Source: JANLQX01 sp043775075
GTDB taxonomy: Bacteria > Actinomycetota > Acidimicrobiia > Acidimicrobiales > JANYDT01
Direction: 5' to 3'
Assembly (NCBI GenBank): GCA_043775075.1
Contig: JAYVSS010000220.1
Coordinates: 1 to 10,265, forward strand
DNA: 10,265 nucleotides
Shown one piece after another: positions 6,455 to 10,265 of the stretch; position 1 is the first letter of the stretch, and each line of letters opens with the position of its first letter. Position numbers and translations under genes: made by a program. A model generated the notes under the pieces. The model was not told the origin of the DNA and ran no database searches. It saw only the letters and a list, made by a program, of their open reading frames with translations.

Positions 6455-7524
6455 TAGTCCTCGTCGTGGGCGGCGAGCTTGCGGGCGGTTTCGTCGGCCA
6501 CCAGGGCATCGGTCACCTCATCGAGATCGCCGAGCAAGACGCGGTCGAGCTTGTACAACGTGAGGCCAATACGGTGATCAGTGATGCGGTTGTCTTTGTA
6601 ATTGTACGTACGAATTTTCTCGCTACGACCGCCTCCACCGACCTGACTCTTGCGGGCCGTGGACGCTTCAGCGGCGAGTCGATCTTGCTCAGCCGACAGG
6701 ATGCGAGACCGCAGCACGGTCATCGCCCGGGCTCGGTTCTGGATCTGACTTCGCTCATCCTGCATAGTCACCACGACCCCGGTTGGCTTGTGGGTAATCC
6801 GCACCGCCGAGTCTGTGGTGTTGACGCTTTGTCCACCGGCGCTGGACGCTCGGTAGACGTCGATCACAAGATCGCGTTCGTCAATCGTGACGTCAATCTC
6901 CTCCGCCTCGGGGAGCACGGTAACAGTGGCCGACGAGGTGTGGATGCGGCCCTGGCTCTCGGTGGCCGGAACACGCTGCACGCGATGGGGGCCGCCTTCG
7001 TGTTTCATACGACTCCATACGTTGTCGCCACTCAGCGAAAATGACACCTCGTTGAAGCCGCCCTTCTCGCTCGAATCGGAGCCTAGGAGATCGAGCTTCC
7101 ACCCTCGACGGTCGGCGTAACGCAGGTACATGTCGAAGAGGTCCCGGGCAAACAGGTTGGCCTCCTCGCCTCCTTCCGCTCCACGGATCTCAATGATGAT
7201 GTTGCGGTCATCGTTGGGGTCCTTCGGAAGCAGGAGCACTTTGAGATCGTCCTCAAGCTGCGTCAGCCGTTGGGTCGCCACGTCGATCTCTCCCCGAAAC
7301 ATCTCCCGATCATCGCCATCGGTCTCGTTGAACAATTCCTTGGCGGCGTTGAGATCGTCCGTGGTGACGCGGTGTTCGCGGGCTTTCAGGACGATCGGCT
7401 CCAGATCCTTCATCCGCTTGCCGAGATTGCGCATGGCTGCTTGATCGGTCTGCACTTCGGGATCGCTGAGTCTGGTCAGCACGCCTTCGTATTCCGCTTC
7501 AAGTCCCTGCAGGCGAGCCAGCAC
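6454..7524 (-). CDS. prfA: Peptide chain release factor 1 (RF1)
   Basis: RF1 recognises UAA and UAG in the ribosomal A site and triggers peptide release. From this GTG the protein has 356 residues. The codon-reading tripeptide PAT of RF1, not the SPF of RF2, is at 186-188 within HRVQRVPATESQGRIH. The catalytic GGQ is at 230-232 in SSAGGQSVNTTDSAVRITH. The RF1-specific GGGGRSEKIRTYNYKDNRITDH stretch lies near 296-317. I prefer GTG at 7524 because AAGG (7534-7537) sits nine bases upstream. A TTG at 7533 would add three residues but abuts that AAGG. The P450 stop is 20 nt upstream, and prmC follows with a one-base overlap. In many actinobacteria rpmE (L31) precedes prfA; it is absent here. Confidence 0.95.
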   Translation of the reverse strand: MLARLQGLEAEYEGVLTRLSDPEVQTDQAAMRNLGKRMKDLEPIVLKAREHRVTTDDLNAAKELFNETDGDDREMFRGEIDVATQRLTQLEDDLKVLLLPKDPNDDRNIIIEIRGAEGGEEANLFARDLFDMYLRYADRRGWKLDLLGSDSSEKGGFNEVSFSLSGDNVWSRMKHEGGPHRVQRVPATESQGRIHTSSATVTVLPEAEEIDVTIDERDLVIDVYRASSAGGQSVNTTDSAVRITHKPTGVVVTMQDERSQIQNRARAMTVLRSRILSAEQDRLAAEASTARKSQVGGGGRSEKIRTYNYKDNRITDHRIGLTLYKLDRVLLGDLDEVTDALVADETARKLAAHDED

Positions 7525-7544
7525 GGGGGTCAACCTTACTTTGC

Positions 7545-8771
7545 TTACTTTGTCGGCCGGACCCTGACTTTGAGGGCGTTGAGGCCATGGAGGACAAACG
7601 TTGGCGCGTAGGTCGGTTCCTCAAGCAGTTCGATGGTGTGCTGCGCGAGATGGTCGAGTGATGCTTCGAGCTCCAAACGGGCGAGCGGCGCGCCGATGCA
7701 GAAATGGATGCCACCACCAAACCCAATATGGCCGGGATCGCTGCGCCCCACGTCGAACCGGTCAGCGTGGGGGAACCTTCTAGGGTCGCGGTTGGCGGCG
7801 CCGAAGAGCATGGCGATTTCGGCGCCGAACCCGATGTGTTGTCCGGCGATGTCAATACCGTTGGGGGCGAGAACGAACCGTTGGAACAGCTGGAGCGGCG
7901 CATCCCAACGCGTCATCTCCTCGATGGCACTACGGGTGGTGACTTCGGCCGTGGTGACCCGTCTCCATTCGTCCGGGAAAAGAAGAAATGCGCGCATACC
8001 ATTTCCGTGGACGTTGACCGTGGCCTCGTGGCCGGCGTTCAGGAGGACGATCACGGTGGAGATGATCTCGGCTTCGGTCAGGCGGTCTCCGGCCTCCTCC
8101 ACCTGGACAAGGTCGGATACGAGGGTGGCGTCGGGACATGCTCGTTTGGTGGCGATCAGGGCGCGGGTATAGGAAATGAAGTCCCGACCGGCCTGATTGG
8201 CATTGACTCGTAGGGCATCGGTCGTGGCCAACTCGTACATCCTCACGATGGCGTGCGACCAGGCCAGCAGCATGGTCCCATCGGAAACCGGCACCCCGAG
8301 AAGGGTGCAGATCACGTCGATCGAATACGGCATGGCGTAATCCCGAAGGAGATCGATCTGATCCAGGTCGTATGCGCGCGTAAGAAGTTGCACACTGAGG
8401 GCGTCGAGATGGGGACGCATCTTGGCCACCGAGGAAGGGGTGAACACTTTGGCCAGCAGGGCCCTTATTCGCGTGTGGTCGGGCGGTTCGAGGTTGAGAA
8501 GGGAGTACTCCTCGCTTGCCTGGAAGTCCGACCACCTCGGGTCGGGCCCGCTTCGCCCCATTTCGGCGTGGCTCGCCACATGGGTATACGTGCGGCCGAG
8601 CCGACGGTCTCGAAGGAGGGCGTGGACGAATTCGAAACGGGTGACCGTCCACTGCCGTGAGCGTTCGTTGAAGAAGATCGGAGAGTCTTCCCGAATGGCG
8701 TTCAGTACCGGATACGGGTTTTGCTGAAACTCGCTATTGGACGGATCGAAGGCGCTGACGTCGGCGGTCAC
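7545..8771 (-). CDS. Cytochrome P450 (soluble bacterial type)
   Basis: A heme monooxygenase of 408 residues, a normal length for soluble actinobacterial P450s. It has the C-helix HTRIR (99-103), the I-helix AGHEATVN (246-253), the ExxR pair E285-R288 and the heme loop FGGGIHFCIGAPLAR (351-365) with ligand Cys358. At the position of P450cam Thr252 it has Ala250, followed by Thr251, as in the AGFEAS of P450eryF. The substrate cannot be told. No ferredoxin or reductase gene is nearby, so electrons must come from elsewhere. I chose GTG at 8771, just before the conserved N-terminal FDPSNSEFQQNPYP. The frame is open to 8954 but that part overlaps the divergent S4 gene. GTG at 8831 is an alternative. 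Only 20 nt separate it from prfA, so the two are probably co-transcribed. Confidence 0.93.
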   Translation of the reverse strand: MTADVSAFDPSNSEFQQNPYPVLNAIREDSPIFFNERSRQWTVTRFEFVHALLRDRRLGRTYTHVASHAEMGRSGPDPRWSDFQASEEYSLLNLEPPDHTRIRALLAKVFTPSSVAKMRPHLDALSVQLLTRAYDLDQIDLLRDYAMPYSIDVICTLLGVPVSDGTMLLAWSHAIVRMYELATTDALRVNANQAGRDFISYTRALIATKRACPDATLVSDLVQVEEAGDRLTEAEIISTVIVLLNAGHEATVNVHGNGMRAFLLFPDEWRRVTTAEVTTRSAIEEMTRWDAPLQLFQRFVLAPNGIDIAGQHIGFGAEIAMLFGAANRDPRRFPHADRFDVGRSDPGHIGFGGGIHFCIGAPLARLELEASLDHLAQHTIELLEEPTYAPTFVLHGLNALKVRVRPTK

Positions 8772-8805
8772 CGATTCACCGTACCCGGGTGGAACAATCG
8801 ACCCT

Positions 8806-9207
8806 GTGGAATCGCCGACAAACTCGATCACACCGCCGGTCGCCACGGCACGAGTGGACGTGTGGTTGTGGGCGGTACGTCTCACGCCCACCCGGTCCGC
8901 CGCCACTGATCTGTGTCGGGGCGGACACGTGACCGTGAACGGAGCCTCGGCCAAACCGGCCTCTGCGGTGAAGCCGGGCGATCAGGTCGAAGCCCGGATT
9001 GCGCACCGCCAGCGCATCGTCGAAGTGGTGCAGTTGGTGACGAAGCGTGTTGGCGCGCCGGTGGCCGTCACGTGTTTCGTCGATCACAGTCCACCCGCCG
9101 AACCGTCCGACGGGTTCGCTCGAATCCCGGTCTTCCAACGCGATCGAGGCACCGGGCGACCGACCAAGGCGGACCGTCGCCAGCTCGATCGCCTCCGCGA
9201 CCGATAG
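8806..9207 (+). CDS. S4-domain RNA-binding protein (HslR/RqcP-like)
   Basis: The S4 fold occupies about residues 16-75: ARVDVWLWAVRLTPTRSAAT, CRGGHVTVNG and KPGDQVEARI. A conserved tail follows: TKRVGAPVAVTCFVDHSPP (79-97) and RDRGTGRPTKADRRQLDRLR (112-131), which is basic and typical of this family. Relatives (Hsp15/HslR, RqcP) bind stalled large ribosomal subunits carrying peptidyl-tRNA. A similar role here is inferred. The GTG at 8806 gives 133 residues and follows GGTGGA (8788-8793) at a rather long 12 bases. GTG at 8854 and ATG at 8737 are alternatives; the last would overlap the P450. The gene is divergent from the P450 with 34 nt between starts. Confidence 0.88.
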   Translation: MESPTNSITPPVATARVDVWLWAVRLTPTRSAATDLCRGGHVTVNGASAKPASAVKPGDQVEARIAHRQRIVEVVQLVTKRVGAPVAVTCFVDHSPPAEPSDGFARIPVFQRDRGTGRPTKADRRQLDRLRDR

Positions 9208-9217
9208 CGGCTTGGTC

Positions 9218-9318
9218 GCGTCCAAATCGGTCGTTTGGCGCGTCCAAGTGGGCCGATTTGCTTCTTTTGAGAGCTCAAATACTCCTATTTGGACGCGGAA
9301 AACCACATACATGGACGC
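9218..9318. repeat. Four-unit inverted 22-bp repeat element, copy B
   Basis: Plus-strand units at 9218-9239 and 9240-9261, a 13-bp spacer, and inverted units at 9275-9296 and 9297-9318. Seven of the eight units in copies A and B start GCGTCCA; the eighth starts GCGCCCA. Six of the eight continue with CCAARTVGG-like sequence or one change from it. The order, orientation and spacing (unit starts at 0, 22, 57 and 79) are the same as in copy A, and a CAAAT is shared near the start of the right half. A short dyad, TTTGAG-AG-CTCAAA, lies at 9266-9279. The element starts 10 nt after the S4 stop and ends 21 nt before the end of the convergent DUF1330 gene. Confidence 0.85.
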
Positions 9319-9339
9319 GGCGGTTCTTGCTCCGGTTCG

Positions 9340-9642
9340 TCAGCCCGGCGCAAGGACGGCGGTGAGCACGTCGACGGCGCCCTGGCGCAGCGAAATGAGC
9401 TCGGCATAGACCGGACTGAACCAGAACGACTCGATGGCTTCGACCGATGGGAACGCAAGGATTTCGAAGTACTCGCCTGGCCCCCTTGGGCCGATTTTGC
9501 CTCGACGAATGTTGGACGGGCCCATCATCAAAATGCGCTTACGTCCAATGATGGTGAGGAGATTGCTCTTCTTCAGCCGGCGAAGGTACGCGCCGTAAAC
9601 CTCGCGGTTGCTGATCCGGCCGTCGACCAGGTACGCCTTGTC
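9340..9642 (-). pseudogene. DUF1330-family protein without a recognisable start (5'-degraded gene or frameshift)
   Basis: The minus-strand frame reads DKAYLVDGRISNREVYGAYL and continues for 100 codons to a TGA. The C-terminal half has the DUF1330 signature FEILAFPSVEAIESFWFSPV, then YAELISLRQGA. DUF1330 proteins are about 95 residues of a ferredoxin-like dimeric alpha-beta barrel fold, function mostly unknown. Homology runs from about AYLVDG, yet no ATG, GTG or TTG lies in frame between the upstream stop (9739-9741) and TTG 9531, which is already inside the domain. A GTG in another frame lies about 40 bases upstream of the homology (reading VTTPRRPRP), so a one- or two-base indel in the GC-rich run is possible. 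The alternative is a truncated 63-residue product from TTG 9531. Confidence 0.6.
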
Positions 9643-9765
9643 TCGCTCGGCCGCGGCCGGCGGGGCGTCGTCACCGAGAGCGTGATGACCTACGGCGATG
9701 CGGCATGGCGGGTTGGCCTTCGTTCGGCGCAGGTGTGGTCAGCGCAGCGAGCGCGCAACTATGTA

Positions 9766-9963
9766 TCAGTGCCGTGGCGGCGTCGAGATCATCGGTCCGA
9801 AAAGCGCAATCCGCCGGTCGGGGCCGAAGCTTCCTTCGAGCACCCGCAAGGGCGGGGTCGCCACGATCGAGGCTGTGCCCAGCCGGTCGGCGGCAGTGGG
9901 GAGAAGAGTATCGCCGAAGTTGCCGTCGACGACGATTAGGGCCGGACCGGAGTCGGGCGACAT
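9766..9963 (-). CDS. Short orphan coding frame, probably a gene remnant
   Basis: From the ATG at 9963 the frame gives 65 residues beginning MSPDSGPALIVVDGNFGD and ending MISTPPRH. Nearly all third codon positions are G or C, as in the real genes here, so it probably was or is coding. The frame stays open and codon-like upstream to about 10080 (including GEIYRVGFTTPLGWVPALPS), but contains no start codon there and then enters the tandem repeats. I recognise no family. It may be the 3' part of a gene whose beginning was replaced by repeats, or a real short protein. Confidence 0.35.
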   Translation of the reverse strand: MSPDSGPALIVVDGNFGDTLLPTAADRLGTASIVATPPLRVLEGSFGPDRRIALFGPMISTPPRH

Positions 9964-10074
9964 CTCGGCGATGGAGGTGGCGGATTCGCCGGCACGGCTG
10001 GAAAAGCTCGGTGACGGCAGGGCCGGGACCCAACCCAGCGGAGTGGTGAACCCAACCCGGTAAATTTCGCCGCT

Positions 10075-10265
10075 ATGGGCCCGATTTGGGTCGAGTCGGG
10101 TCCCGGGGCACGCGAGTTGGGTCCCGGGGCACCCAGGCTGGGTCCCCGCCGGAAGGGGGCAGCTACGCCGGAGGGGGCAGCTACGCCGGAGGGGGCAGCT
10201 ACGCCGGAGCTAGACGAAGCGAGACAGCTAGACGAAGCGAGACAGCTAGACGAAGCGAGACAGCT
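10075..10265 (+). CDS. Possible partial ORF through the codon-phased repeats
   Basis: An ATG at 10075 opens a frame that has no stop to the window edge. It reads MGPIWVESGPGARELGPGAP, then three GAATPE hexapeptides and three LDEARQ hexapeptides. All repeat lengths (21, 18, 18) are multiples of three, so the frame survives copy-number change. No Shine-Dalgarno is visible before the ATG, the sequence is low complexity, and other frames are also open over parts of it. It could be the start of a repeat protein or chance over intergenic repeats; the rest of the gene lies outside. Confidence 0.25.
   Translation, partial: MGPIWVESGPGARELGPGAPRLGPRRKGAATPEGAATPEGAATPELDEARQLDEARQLDEARQ
10098..10148 (+). 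repeat. 21-bp imperfect tandem repeat, about 2.5 units
   Basis: Units start at 10098, 10119 and 10140. The first two share GGGTCCCGGGGCAC; the third keeps only GGGTCCC and is then followed by different sequence. An inverted copy of the junction, GGGACCCAAC (10025-10034), pairs with GTTGGGTCCC (10116-10125). Confidence 0.75.
10155..10208 (+). repeat. 18-bp tandem repeat type 1, three exact units
   Basis: GGGGGCAGCTACGCCGGA is repeated three times without a mismatch, so the array is recent or actively homogenised. It abuts the type 2 array directly. Confidence 0.95.
10209..10265 (+). repeat. 18-bp tandem repeat type 2, three exact units running off the window
   Basis: GCTAGACGAAGCGAGACA is repeated three times exactly and a fourth copy begins at the last three bases. 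Period and exactness match the type 1 array, though the sequence differs; both units contain AGCT. The array probably continues beyond the window. Confidence 0.95.

Noticed and set aside
9505..9550. Further GCGTCCAA/TTGGACG boxes as another repeat copy
   Set aside because: They lie inside the DUF1330 frame, do not keep the 22-bp spacing, and this heptamer arises easily from common codons.
9289..9939. 216-codon plus frame after the S4 gene
   Set aside because: It begins inside repeat copy B and is antisense to the DUF1330 frame, which has a recognisable domain.
10155..10265. CRISPR array
   Set aside because: Units are 18 bp and abut with no spacers; there are no cas genes.

Overview
The window looks like a chromosomal piece of a high-GC actinobacterium, most likely of the class Acidimicrobiia or a relative. 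Evidence: strong G/C preference at third codon positions, GTG starts, divergent fmdB and galU-moeA as around Mycobacterium tuberculosis Rv0991c-Rv0993-Rv0994, a DUF4031 protein and an actinobacterial-type S4 protein. The lineage is inferred from gene content, not from a search. There are nine well-supported genes, one gene without a recognisable start and two uncertain frames.

Layout. Minus-strand galU (start 2260) and moeA (end 120) form a two-gene unit with a 23-nt gap. Facing away is fmdB/ruc (2504-2884), a zinc-ribbon protein with a Ser/Gly-rich tail. Its upstream region carries a near-perfect CIRCE (HrcA) operator. A membrane-anchored SAF-domain protein (2999-3745) follows. It converges on the end of a long minus-strand unit read from about 8771 down to 3761: cytochrome P450, prfA (RF1), prmC (the RF1 methyltransferase), a DUF4031-GNAT fusion, and uppP. 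Gaps in this unit are small: 20 nt, a 1-nt overlap, 11 nt and 49 nt. A divergent S4 RNA-binding gene (8806-9207) starts 34 nt from the P450. After it come a DUF1330-family gene with no visible start, a short orphan coding frame, and a block of codon-length tandem repeats running off the right edge.

How the genes fit together. prfA-prmC is a classic substrate-enzyme pair: PrmC methylates the Gln of the GGQ motif of RF1. uppP recycles the lipid carrier of cell-wall synthesis, galU supplies UDP-glucose for surface polymers, and moeA completes molybdenum cofactor. The P450 at the head of a translation-termination unit is the odd member.

Most interesting non-genic feature. Two intergenic regions (2302-2402 and 9218-9318) hold the same 101-bp architecture: two tandem 22-bp units, a 13-bp spacer, and two inverted 22-bp units. 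Box spacing is identical although much of the sequence between boxes has diverged. A shorter related inverted pair may lie at 36-102, just downstream of moeA. I do not recognise this repeat family.
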